A stretch of DNA of 64,000 bases, taken from Sediminibacterium roseum (GTDB taxonomy: Bacteria; Bacteroidota; Bacteroidia; Chitinophagales; Chitinophagaceae). How positions within the stretch are numbered: the stretch's first letter is position 1; every line of letters starts with the position of its first letter. The DNA is taken from contig NZ_JAACJS010000012.1 in NCBI RefSeq assembly GCF_009939005.1, positions 248,001 to 312,000 of the forward strand, in the 5' to 3' direction. A program made the position numbers and the translations under genes. Positions 53,250 through 61,341 of this stretch are shown piece by piece. A model generated the notes under the pieces. It did no database searches, was not told the DNA's origin, and worked only from the letters and a program-made list of their open reading frames with translations.

Positions 53250-54131
53250 CTATTTGGGGATAATCAGCGTTTTGTACTGCGATGCATATCCGCAAAAAGA
53301 ACCTAGCCCTCCATTGCTGATGTTACCCAGTACTTTCCCCGGTGTTGAGAACGGGTTGCCAACGGATTGGTAACTGAATTCCCAGGTACGCCAGAAATCG
53401 TATGTGGCCTTGTCTATGTTGCTGTGCCGCACCGTTATCGTATCTCCGCGTTTGAAATACCCCGCTTCTTCACGGGTGGGTTTTTCGTTTTTATTATAGC
53501 CCTTGTCAACCTGGATATCATACGTTACCCCGTCGATGATCTGGTCGTCGTACACGCTGTTCCTGCCCGGGAAAAAATCCTGCTGCCCCACTTTGGTATA
53601 ATAACGGATGTAATTCCCATATCCCGGCGGATCGGTTACCCGCGCCATTAATACAACCTTGGAAGTGTCGCTATTGTTCGGTGCGGGCTTCCACCAAAGC
53701 GAATCTATTTTTTTGGCGAGCAGCGGTATGGTGGTGGATGCATTGTATACCTTCCCCCCCGTTTCTATCTGCAGGTCGTATTTCTTCCCGTATTCCCCAA
53801 ACAATGGTGTTGAAGTGGTAACGCTGATGCCGTAGTAATAAAAGTAAAAACCGCCGGGCAGCTGTACCGCGAACTCGGTGAGGGGATACACTTTTGTTCC
53901 CGCGGTGATGGTCACTTTTGCGTTGTGCACATACGTGTTGTTGAGCGTGGCCGCATCGACCGTAGAGAAATAGTCGAGCGAATTGGACAATACAACAACC
54001 GGGGATTGTGTGCTTTCGATCTGGGCCTCAACCACCAGTTTTGGCTCCTGCTTATCGGTATGCAGTTCAACATCCTTTTCGCAGGAAGCGAACAAGGCCG
54101 CAAGGCATAAAAAAGGAATCCATGTTTTCAT
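53250..54131 (-). CDS. DUF4249 lipoprotein
   Basis: A 293-residue outer-membrane-type lipoprotein (signal MKTWIPFLCLAALFASC; Cys17), strand-rich, with the pattern ELHTDKQEPKLVVEAQIESTQSPVVVLSNS typical of Bacteroidota DUF4249 proteins. These genes usually sit beside a TonB-dependent receptor, as accessory lipoproteins of uptake systems. No receptor is present here, so it is an orphan. An upstream GTG (54146) is possible, but ATG 54131 gives the cleaner signal. Confidence 0.87.
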   Translation of the reverse strand: MKTWIPFLCLAALFASCEKDVELHTDKQEPKLVVEAQIESTQSPVVVLSNSLDYFSTVDAATLNNTYVHNAKVTITAGTKVYPLTEFAVQLPGGFYFYYYGISVTTSTPLFGEYGKKYDLQIETGGKVYNASTTIPLLAKKIDSLWWKPAPNNSDTSKVVLMARVTDPPGYGNYIRYYTKVGQQDFFPGRNSVYDDQIIDGVTYDIQVDKGYNKNEKPTREEAGYFKRGDTITVRHSNIDKATYDFWRTWEFSYQSVGNPFSTPGKVLGNISNGGLGSFCGYASQYKTLIIPK

Positions 54132-54155
54132 GTACAGATTTTTCACCGCTTACTA

Positions 54156-54185
54156 AAAACCCCTCTGTTTGGGCAGAGGGGTTTT
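54156..54185. terminator. Terminator of rpoD (12-bp stem)
   Basis: AAAACCCCTCTG and CAGAGGGGTTTT pair perfectly around a 6-base loop, with a T-run on the minus strand. It lies about 20 bases after the rpoD stop and separates rpoD from the DUF4249 gene. Confidence 0.88.
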
Positions 54186-54206
54186 ATATCAATATCAATA
54201 ATTTCA

Positions 54207-55064
54207 TTATCCCAGGTATGCCTTCAGTGCATTGCTGTAACGTGCTTTCTGCAGGCGTTTGATCGCTCTTTCCTTGATCTGGCGGATGCGTTCTTTTGTA
54301 AGATCGTATTTCATACCGATCTGTTCGATGGTAACGCCGTTCTCGCCGTCGAGGCCAAAATAAGCGTTTACGATCTCGGCTTCACGCGGACTCAATGATT
54401 TCAGCACGCGGCGGATCTCTTCGCGGAGCGAATCTTTCATTACGTCTTCGTCTGTATCGTCAGAACCTTCCAGCAAGTCGCCCATTGCCACGTCTTCTGC
54501 TTCGTGCACGGGTGCGTCGAGGGAAGTATGGCGGGTATTGCTCTGGAAAATATTGTTGATCTCTGTCTCGCTCATTTCGAGGATCTCGGCCAGTTCTTCG
54601 GTAGATGGTTCGCGTTCGTGTTCCTGTTCAAAAGCCATGTATGCCTTGTTGGCCTTGTTATAGGTGCCGATCTTGTTCTGCGGCAAACGAACCAGCCTTC
54701 CCTGTTCGGCCAAAGCCTGGAGAATCGACTGGCGGATCCACCATACGGCGTACGAAATGAATTTGAAACCCTTGGTTTCGTCGAAACGCTGTGCGGCTTT
54801 GATCAGACCCAGGTTTCCTTCATTGATAAGGTCACTCAGGGAAAGGCCCTGGTGCTGGTATTGCTTGGCAACCGATACCACGAAACGTAAGTTAGCCTGA
54901 ACCAGCTTATCCAATGCGCGCTGATCGCCCATCTTGATCCTCTGTGCCAGCGTGGTTTCCTCTTCAGGAGTGATCATAGGGATCTTCGAAATCTCCTGTA
55001 AGTATTTTTCAACGGCTTGAGAATCACGGTTGGTGATCTGGGTTGCGATTTTGAGCTGCCTCAT
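54207..55064 (-). CDS. rpoD: RNA polymerase primary sigma factor, RpoD/sigma-70 (Bacteroidota short type)
   Basis: A 285-residue sigma-70 with regions 1.2 (AVEKYLQEISKIPMITPEEE), 2 (LSDLINEGNLGLIKAAQRFDETKGFKFISYAVWWIRQSI), 3 and 4 (VTIEQIGMKYDLTKERIRQIKERAIKRLQ). Region 1.1 and the large non-conserved insert are missing. This is the form of the Bacteroidota primary sigma, which reads -33/-7 promoters like those found across this window. It has a long leader (~100 bases from its TACCTTTG element) and its own terminator. Confidence 0.95.
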   Translation of the reverse strand: MRQLKIATQITNRDSQAVEKYLQEISKIPMITPEEETTLAQRIKMGDQRALDKLVQANLRFVVSVAKQYQHQGLSLSDLINEGNLGLIKAAQRFDETKGFKFISYAVWWIRQSILQALAEQGRLVRLPQNKIGTYNKANKAYMAFEQEHEREPSTEELAEILEMSETEINNIFQSNTRHTSLDAPVHEAEDVAMGDLLEGSDDTDEDVMKDSLREEIRRVLKSLSPREAEIVNAYFGLDGENGVTIEQIGMKYDLTKERIRQIKERAIKRLQKARYSNALKAYLG

Positions 55065-55169
55065 GTTTTCTAATTACGTATTTATATATAAACGACTAAA
55101 AGACCCTGATTGTTTTACAAACGCTGGAAAGAAATTCGTTAAAGTTAAAACGCTCCGTTCAGAGGAACG

Positions 55170-55177
55170 CAAAGGTA
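55170..55177 (-). promoter_or_regulatory. -7 promoter element of rpoD (TACCTTTG)
   Basis: Exact TAnnTTTG match on the minus strand, about 105 bases before the rpoD ATG. A small CGTTC/GAACG hairpin follows at the 5' end of the predicted leader. Confidence 0.55.
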
Positions 55178-55304
55178 CGAACGAACACCCGATTTTTCAC
55201 CCTTTTGTGGAAAAACTTGGCATAATGAGTAAAAAAACGAGGTAATTACCGCATTATCTGCATAATTATCCGCAAACGGTTGCTATAAGAACTTCAGTTC
55301 GAAT

Positions 55305-55312
55305 TATCTTCG
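55305..55312 (+). promoter_or_regulatory. -7 promoter element (TATCTTCG)
   Basis: TATCTTCG ends six bases before the threonine aldolase ATG at 55319. Confidence 0.55.
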
Positions 55313-55318
55313 CTGGCT

Positions 55319-56332
55319 ATGATCGATTTCCGTTCCGACACCGTTACACGCCCCACCCCACCCATGATCGATGCCATGATGCGCGCCGCCGTTGGCGACG
55401 ATGTGTTTGGCGAAGACCCATCGGTTAACCACCTCGAACGTATGTGCCATACCCTTTTTGGCATGGAAGCGGCGATATTCTGCCCGAGCGGAACGATGAC
55501 CAACCAGATAGCTATCAAATGTCATACCCAACCCGGCGATGAAGTGATCTGCGACCGCCTCTCCCATGTTTACCAATACGAAGGGGGCGGTATCGCCTTC
55601 AATTCCGGGGCATCGGTACGGTTGATCGAAGGCGACCGGGGAAGAATTACCGCGGAACAGGTAAAGGAAGCCATCAACCCGAACGATGTGCACAAACCGG
55701 TCTCGTCGCTGGTTTCACTAGAGAACACAGCCAACCGTGGCGGCGGAGCTTGTTATGATTTTGCTGATATTCAATCTATTAAAGAAGTTTGTTTACAAAA
55801 TAATTTAAAGCTGCACCTGGATGGCGCCCGTTTATTCAACGCCCTGGTAGCAAAGAATGAGACGTTCAGGCAATACGGCGAGGTATTTGATTCTATATCC
55901 ATCTGCCTGAGTAAGGGATTGGGCACGCCTGTTGGGAGCGTATTGATCGGCACCAGGCAACTGATCGCCAAGGCGAGGCGCATCCGTAAGATCTTCGGCG
56001 GCGGCATGCGTCAGGCGGGTTTCATGGCCGCCGCGGGCATCTATGCGCTCGAACACCATGTGGCGCGTTTGGCCGATGATCACAGGCACGCACAGGAAAT
56101 AGCAACGGCACTGCGCGGGAAAGATTTTGTGGGCGAGATCCTGCCGGTAGAGACCAATATCATTATATTCGGAATCAAAGGACGGTATACCGCGCCGGAA
56201 CTGGCTGCCAGGATGAAAGAAGAAGGTATCTTCGTGATCGCCATCTCACCCACCCAGATAAGGATCGTTGTTCACCTCGATATCCATCCGCAGGATGTGA
56301 AAAAGACCATCGATGTGATCAACTCATTGTAG
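55319..56332 (+). CDS. Low-specificity L-threonine aldolase family enzyme
   Basis: PLP-dependent cleavage of L-threonine (or allo-threonine) to glycine and acetaldehyde. The 337-residue protein starts MIDFRSDTVTRPT, the family hallmark, and has GDDVFGEDPSVN, LHLDGARLFNA and the PLP-binding Lys199 in SICLSKGLGTPVGSVL. Cytoplasmic, single gene, 33 bases before pgi with no terminator visible between them, so they may share a transcript. Confidence 0.94.
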   Translation: MIDFRSDTVTRPTPPMIDAMMRAAVGDDVFGEDPSVNHLERMCHTLFGMEAAIFCPSGTMTNQIAIKCHTQPGDEVICDRLSHVYQYEGGGIAFNSGASVRLIEGDRGRITAEQVKEAINPNDVHKPVSSLVSLENTANRGGGACYDFADIQSIKEVCLQNNLKLHLDGARLFNALVAKNETFRQYGEVFDSISICLSKGLGTPVGSVLIGTRQLIAKARRIRKIFGGGMRQAGFMAAAGIYALEHHVARLADDHRHAQEIATALRGKDFVGEILPVETNIIIFGIKGRYTAPELAARMKEEGIFVIAISPTQIRIVVHLDIHPQDVKKTIDVINSL

Positions 56333-56365
56333 AATTTTTGCGGACAGAATATAATCAGCACAGCT

Positions 56366-58027
56366 ATGTTACCCAGAATCAATCCAACGAATACCCAGGC
56401 CTGGTTTTTATTGAAGAAACACCACGAAGAAGAAATGAGCCGGCGGCACATGCGCGACCTGTTTGCACAGGACGCGGATCGTTTCCAGAAATTTTCTTTG
56501 CAGTTGGGTGATGTCCTTTTTGATTATTCAAAAAACATCATCAACCAGAAAACATTACAGCTTCTCCTGCAACTCGCAGAAGACTGCAAACTGAAAGAGG
56601 CCATACACGATATGTTTGCCGGCATCAGGATCAATGAAACCGAAAACCGGTCTGTATTACATACGGCCCTTCGTAATTTTTCCGATACGGCCATTCTTGT
56701 TGAGGGAAAGGACATCATGCCCCGCATCCGGAAAGTACAGGAGCACATGAAAGATTTCTGTGAGAAGATCCACAGCGGCGCCTGGAAAGGTTATACGGGT
56801 AAAAAAATAAGGTACATCGTAAACATAGGCATCGGCGGAAGCGACCTCGGCCCTTATATGGTTACCGAAGCGCTGCGCCCTTACTGGAAAGACGATATCC
56901 AGTCCTATTTCGTGAGCAATGTAGACGGCACGCATATTTCCGAAACACTGAAGAAAGTGAACCCGGAAGAAACCCTTTTCCTGGTTGCTTCCAAAACGTT
57001 TACCACGCAGGAAACCATGACCAATGCGCATACCGCGCGCGAATGGTTCCTTGCTTCGGCGAAAGATGAGAAACAGGTGGCCAAACATTTTGCCGCACTC
57101 AGCACAAATGAAAAAGAAGTTACCGCTTTCGGCATCGACAAGGCAAACATGTTCGAGTTCTGGGATTGGGTTGGCGGCCGGTATTCGCTCTGGAGCGCCA
57201 TCGGCCTTTCGATAGCCCTCACGATCGGTTACTCCAATTTTGAATCGTTGCTGAAAGGTGCCTTCGAGGTTGACGAGCATTTCCGCAAGGAAAAGTTCGA
57301 CAGGAACATCCCGGTGCTCATGGCATTGATCGGTATCTGGTACACCAACTTTTTCGGGGCGCAAAGCGAGGCGATACTTCCGTACGACCAGTACATGCAC
57401 CGTTTCCCCGCGTATTTTCAGCAGGGCAATATGGAGAGCAACGGCAAGAGCATAGACCGCAGTGGTAACCCTGTGAATTACACAACAGGTCCCGTGATCT
57501 GGGGCGAACCGGGCACAAACGGCCAGCACGCATTTTACCAGCTGATTCACCAGGGAACAACCATGATCCCCTGCGATTTTATAGCACCGGCGATCAGCCA
57601 TAACCCGGTTGGTGATCACCACGTAAAACTCCTCTCCAACTTCTTTGCGCAAACCGAGGCATTGATGAATGGAAAATCAGAGAACGGCGTGAAAGTGGAA
57701 CTGATGAAAGCCGACAAGAAAGAAGACGAGATCAAAAAACTCGCCCCGTTTAAAATATTTGAAGGGAACAAACCAACGAATTCGTTTCTTATCAAACAGA
57801 TCACCCCGCAAACGCTGGGCAGCCTGATCGCTTTGTACGAACACAAAATATTTGTGCAGGGCGTGATCTGGAACATCTTCAGTTTTGATCAATGGGGTGT
57901 TGAACTGGGCAAACAACTTGCCAACGCCATCTTACCCGAACTGGAGAACGAAGATGCAGTGACATCGCACGACGGTTCTACAAACGGGCTGATCAATGCG
58001 TATAAAAATTTCAGGGTAGCCGAATGA
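56366..58027 (+). CDS. pgi: Glucose-6-phosphate isomerase
   Basis: Interconverts glucose-6-phosphate and fructose-6-phosphate in glycolysis and gluconeogenesis. At 553 residues it is of the long (eukaryote/E. coli) type. The two isomerase signatures are visible: [16 protein letters not shown] and, further on, the [18 protein letters not shown] active-site region; [12 protein letters not shown] is the phosphate-binding loop. The C-terminal [23 protein letters not shown] is also conserved. Closed by a strong terminator. Confidence 0.97.
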   Translation: MLPRINPTNTQAWFLLKKHHEEEMSRRHMRDLFAQDADRFQKFSLQLGDVLFDYSKNIINQKTLQLLLQLAEDCKLKEAIHDMFAGIRINETENRSVLHTALRNFSDTAILVEGKDIMPRIRKVQEHMKDFCEKIHSGAWKGYTGKKIRYIVNIGIGGSDLGPYMVTEALRPYWKDDIQSYFVSNVDGTHISETLKKVNPEETLFLVASKTFTTQETMTNAHTAREWFLASAKDEKQVAKHFAALSTNEKEVTAFGIDKANMFEFWDWVGGRYSLWSAIGLSIALTIGYSNFESLLKGAFEVDEHFRKEKFDRNIPVLMALIGIWYTNFFGAQSEAILPYDQYMHRFPAYFQQGNMESNGKSIDRSGNPVNYTTGPVIWGEPGTNGQHAFYQLIHQGTTMIPCDFIAPAISHNPVGDHHVKLLSNFFAQTEALMNGKSENGVKVELMKADKKEDEIKKLAPFKIFEGNKPTNSFLIKQITPQTLGSLIALYEHKIFVQGVIWNIFSFDQWGVELGKQLANAILPELENEDAVTSHDGSTNGLINAYKNFRVAE

Positions 58028-58032
58028 TTTAC

Positions 58033-58055
58033 GGGAGACGAAAGTCTCCCTTTTT
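58033..58055 (+). terminator. Rho-independent terminator of pgi
   Basis: GGGAGAC / GTCTCCC stem with a GAAA tetraloop and five T residues. Confidence 0.9.
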
Positions 58056-58073
58056 AATTTGATACTTATCCAA

Positions 58074-58565
58074 ATGCAAGATATCAACATTCGCCCCATA
58101 CAGCCGGGAGACAATCCTTTCATTGCCTCCATTATCCGTAAGGCGCTTGAAGAATTCAACGCCAACAAATGCGGAACGGTATATTTCGACGACTCTACCG
58201 ATCATCTGTTTGAGCTGTTTGATTCCACTCCCCGAAGCGCCTACTTTGTTGCAGAGAGAGACGGCAGCCTTCTGGGCGGCGCCGGCATTTTTCCTACAGA
58301 GGGCTTGCCTGGTGGTACTTGTGAACTTGTTAAAATGTACCTGTCGGCAGATGCACGGAACATGGGACTGGGAAGGAAGATGATCGACCAGTGTCTTGCC
58401 ACCGCAAAAGAAAAAGGCTACACCTCCGTTTACCTTGAAACCATGCCGGAGTTGAAAAAAGCGGTAAGCGTGTACGAAAAATTCGGTTTCCATTACCTCG
58501 ACAAACCAATGGGTAACTCGGGCCACAACGGTTGCGATATATGGATGATCAGGGACTTGGTGTGA
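58074..58565 (+). CDS. GNAT-family N-acetyltransferase
   Basis: A 163-residue acetyl-CoA-dependent transferase. The fold is read from the N-terminal INIRPIQPGDNPFIASIIRKALEEF, the acetyl-CoA loop ARNMGLGRKMIDQCLATAKEKG and the late VYEKFGFHYLDKPMGNSGH. The KFGF motif and gene size fit small-molecule or protein-N-terminus acetyltransferases; the substrate is unknown. Start at ATG 58074; a TTG five codons earlier overlaps the pgi terminator region and is rejected. Confidence 0.88.
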   Translation: MQDINIRPIQPGDNPFIASIIRKALEEFNANKCGTVYFDDSTDHLFELFDSTPRSAYFVAERDGSLLGGAGIFPTEGLPGGTCELVKMYLSADARNMGLGRKMIDQCLATAKEKGYTSVYLETMPELKKAVSVYEKFGFHYLDKPMGNSGHNGCDIWMIRDLV

Positions 58566-58568
58566 AGC

Positions 58569-58598
58569 AAAAAAAAGCCCGGTGAAACATCACCAGGC
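58569..58598 (-). terminator. Terminator of the DUF3276 gene
   Basis: GCC-GGTGA and TCACC-GGC pair around a 4-base loop with a C/A mismatch; on the minus strand eight T residues follow. Confidence 0.75.
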
Positions 58599-58634
58599 TG
58601 GTATTTTGTTACAAAGCTTTGGTTAAAAGCTGGA

Positions 58635-59120
58635 TTACCATTTATCTACTTCCTCAGAAGCCAGGCTTCCACCACCCGCGTCTGCTGCAGGCGCAACGGT
58701 TGGTTCGTTGATGGATACAACCGGGGTAGCTTCCACCGTTTCCACCACTTCGTCAACTGCCGTTTCTGATACAACCGCAACCATTTCGCGAACATCGCCG
58801 TTTTCGTTGCTTTCGCCTTCACCATCGTTGTATTCGTGGTTGAATGCATCGAAATCAAAATCGGGCATGAGGTCTGTTTTTACATAATCTACTGCCTCAC
58901 CCAATGCCTTGATAAACTTATTGAAATCTTCTTTGTAGAGGAAAATCTTGTGCCTGTCGTAACCATTGTCGTCAAAGCGCTTACGGCTTTCTGTAATGGT
59001 CAGGAAATAATCGTTACCACGGGTAGCCCTTACATCAAAAAAATAGGTTCTTCTTTTACCGGCCCTGATCCGTTTACTGTAAACACTTTCCATTTTCTTG
59101 TCGTTGTTCTCGTACGCCAC
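58635..59120 (-). CDS. DUF3276 / PUR-domain nucleic-acid-binding protein
   Basis: A Bacteroidota protein with a single PUR repeat (ESVYSKRIRAGKRRTYFFDVRATRGNDYFLTITESRKRFDDNGYDRHKIFLYKEDFNKFI), the fold used by Pur-alpha and by the Borrelia regulator BpuR to bind RNA/DNA. It is followed by an acidic, low-complexity tail. Start chosen as GTG at 59120, 22 bases downstream of the predicted transcription start from TATATTTG (59149-59156), giving 161 residues; the ATG at 59093 is an alternative. The 59177 extension would lie upstream of the promoter. Confidence 0.85.
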   Translation of the reverse strand: MAYENNDKKMESVYSKRIRAGKRRTYFFDVRATRGNDYFLTITESRKRFDDNGYDRHKIFLYKEDFNKFIKALGEAVDYVKTDLMPDFDFDAFNHEYNDGEGESNENGDVREMVAVVSETAVDEVVETVEATPVVSINEPTVAPAADAGGGSLASEEVDKW

Positions 59121-59148
59121 AGCTATTAGTTTTGGTTTTAAAGTGTTA

Positions 59149-59156
59149 CAAATATA
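59149..59156 (-). promoter_or_regulatory. -7 promoter element (TATATTTG)
   Basis: Exact TAnnTTTG match on the minus strand, 28 bases before the GTG start of the DUF3276 gene. Confidence 0.6.
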
Positions 59157-59339
59157 GGGATGTTTATGAATTACCAAAATTTAAGAAATACTGAAAAAAG
59201 CAGCCTTGCAAGGGTTTAAATGAAACAAACGATTGTATGCATACGACGGGTTGTTTGCCTGAAAACCATACAAAAGACAGGTTTCGAGATGGTGGTATTC
59301 ATTTTGTTGCCGGGATGATTAATACCTATCTTACCTTTT

Positions 59340-59816
59340 ATGAAGATCACAGCCCACATTGCCCAGCATTTACTTGATGTATATACGGGCGGAAACTGGA
59401 CAGAAGTAAGCGTTGCCGATGCACTTGCCGGACTTTCTTATACGCAGGCTTCAACCGTTACGGCCGCTTCTCCCAATTCCATCGCAGCCATTGTTCACCA
59501 TCTTGCATACTGGAACAAGGTTATGATCAGCCGCATCGGAGGAGAAAACCCAATAGTGCCCGAGGCAAACGGGTTCGATGTTGGATCGCTGGGTAACGAT
59601 GTTGAATGGAAAAAACTGATCAGGGAGATGCTCGTTTCTGCCAGTGAACTTGCGGTTGCCACCAGGGATGTGCCGGAGGAAACACTGGAACTGCCGATCG
59701 TTGCGGGCGGTTCCTCCACCTACAAGAACCTGCAGGGCTCGGTGGAGCATGTTCATTACCACCTCGGGCAAATCGTGATCATCAAGAAATTGTTGACCGG
59801 TTCATCCACATTCTGA
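59340..59816 (+). CDS. DinB-like metal-binding protein
   Basis: A 158-residue four-helix bundle of the DinB/YfiT superfamily. The expected metal histidines can be read: His10 in AQHLLD, the IVHHLAYWNKV segment (His53/His54) and the C-terminal EHVHYHLGQIV (His137/His141). Such proteins are metal-dependent hydrolases or thiol transferases of mostly unknown substrate. A -7-like TACCTTTT lies directly before the ATG. Single gene. Confidence 0.83.
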   Translation: MKITAHIAQHLLDVYTGGNWTEVSVADALAGLSYTQASTVTAASPNSIAAIVHHLAYWNKVMISRIGGENPIVPEANGFDVGSLGNDVEWKKLIREMLVSASELAVATRDVPEETLELPIVAGGSSTYKNLQGSVEHVHYHLGQIVIIKKLLTGSSTF

Positions 59817-59931
59817 AAAATTTGTGGAACGGGCAGGGTTCCCGGTTATTAATTTCCACTATTTCAGTTCTATTCATACGGAGAAAAAACGGTACAATAT
59901 TGGCGGGTTATAAAATACAACCTTGCGAAAT

Positions 59932-60117
59932 ATGAAAAACAGGAAACGTTTGAAGAAGATATTGGTGCAACACATCAGTTCGGGCCAAAGCGCCTGGGAA
60001 CGTGTTTTAACCAACACAGTGCTCCCTCCCAAACAGAACGATGATGCCCGCGCCTACACACTGTTCTCATCTTTTACTGCTGATATCATTAAACAGAATA
60101 CTGTTTTTACACGCTGA
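59932..60117 (+). CDS. Small basic protein, 61 residues
   Basis: An ATG-start frame (59932) encoding a lysine/arginine-rich N-terminus (MKNRKRLKKILVQH) followed by a mixed, helical-looking part (WERVLTNTVLPPKQNDDARAYTLFSSFTADII). I recognise no family. Its stop is immediately adjacent to the convergent GH1-like gene's stop, the two sharing the palindrome TGATCA with no base between them. A TTG three codons earlier is a less likely start. Confidence 0.4.
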   Translation: MKNRKRLKKILVQHISSGQSAWERVLTNTVLPPKQNDDARAYTLFSSFTADIIKQNTVFTR

Positions 60118-61326
60118 TCATAAATTATGAAAGACAAGCCCGTAGCTTTCTTCCATGATGATGTCTTTCCAGTTTACGATCAGATCCTTGAATGCCTGTC
60201 CAACAGGCATTATTTTCCTGTCCAGGTCGTAGAGCCCTAATTCGTTCACATTGCCATTGTCTTCGCGCAGCGCCGTATCCCAATCCACCTGGTGCAACAG
60301 GCTGTACCAGGTAAACCCGATGATGGGCACGCCATCGTGTTTCAACCGGTGAACATTGGCCCACTGTTTCAATAGCCACTCAGTACAGGCCGGCATCTTA
60401 ATATTGGTTTCGGTGTGCATGATGGGTAAGCGGTAGCGTTTGTAATATTGGTTGGTGATCACATAATATCCAAAGATCTCACCCGAAGCCTGTGTGCATC
60501 CGTCCGGGTGAACGAGGTGTTCATTGGTTACATAATAATCGTTGCCCATGATGCAACGTGCTTTCACCTGGTTAAGGGTGAACCATTCGTATTCTTCTTT
60601 GGTCATGCCGTTTGAGAGCAGGTATTCGTACATGGAAACGTTCAACGGGTATCCATACGTAAGATCGAGCGAAAGAAATCTTTTCTGGTTCAGGAACCTT
60701 GCGATGGGCCTGGCGCGTGGATCGATGGCGTGAAAATATTCCGACGATTCGCTTTGAATAAACGCGGCCTCCGGTTGCACGGCCAGAATTGCCTGCATGG
60801 CCATTACGTTTGCTTTGCAGATGTGTTTGAGCGCCGTAACAAAGGCAAAATCAGAACACAGCCTTTCGTTCCACCAGCCGTATTGTGCCGAGAACATGGC
60901 AGTGATAAAGATCTCGTTCACCGGTGTGTACAGGGTAAGATATGGGAACCGCGCCGCAAAAGCGCCGGCGTATTCGGCAAAAAGTTCCGGGAACGCGGGG
61001 TTTTGAAAATTGCCGATCCAGTCGGGTACACCAAAATGACAAAGGTCAACGATGGGTGTGATATCGAGCTCCTTCAGCCGGTTGAATGTTTCATCCGCAA
61101 AGGCCCAATCGTATTTCCCGGGAGCGAGATGTGTTTTGTAATACGGAACCCCATAACGCAGGAACTCGATGCCGGTCTCTTTTACGAGGTCAAAATCTTC
61201 GCGCCACCTGCGGTAGTGGTCGGTTTTCTCCATTTCGTCTACGCGCTTCGTGCTTCCATCGGGTAACTGAATGGTTGGATAGCTGTTCTCAATCCCTGTT
61301 GTGAACATGAATTTATTGCCTGCCAT
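60118..61326 (-). CDS. GH1-like glycoside hydrolase, stand-alone
   Basis: A 402-residue (beta/alpha)8 enzyme of clan GH-A, GH1-like. Both catalytic glutamates are present: acid/base Glu138 in LYTPVNEIF and nucleophile Glu306 in MHTETN. There is no signal peptide, so it is cytoplasmic. It is the third gene of the glf operon, 15 bases after the fusion gene. A retaining beta-glycosidase or transglycosidase is expected; the substrate is unknown, and the context points to an intermediate of surface-glycan synthesis rather than dietary sugar. Confidence 0.82.
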   Translation of the reverse strand: MAGNKFMFTTGIENSYPTIQLPDGSTKRVDEMEKTDHYRRWREDFDLVKETGIEFLRYGVPYYKTHLAPGKYDWAFADETFNRLKELDITPIVDLCHFGVPDWIGNFQNPAFPELFAEYAGAFAARFPYLTLYTPVNEIFITAMFSAQYGWWNERLCSDFAFVTALKHICKANVMAMQAILAVQPEAAFIQSESSEYFHAIDPRARPIARFLNQKRFLSLDLTYGYPLNVSMYEYLLSNGMTKEEYEWFTLNQVKARCIMGNDYYVTNEHLVHPDGCTQASGEIFGYYVITNQYYKRYRLPIMHTETNIKMPACTEWLLKQWANVHRLKHDGVPIIGFTWYSLLHQVDWDTALREDNGNVNELGLYDLDRKIMPVGQAFKDLIVNWKDIIMEESYGLVFHNL

Positions 61327-61341
61327 GCTGGATGATTTGAA

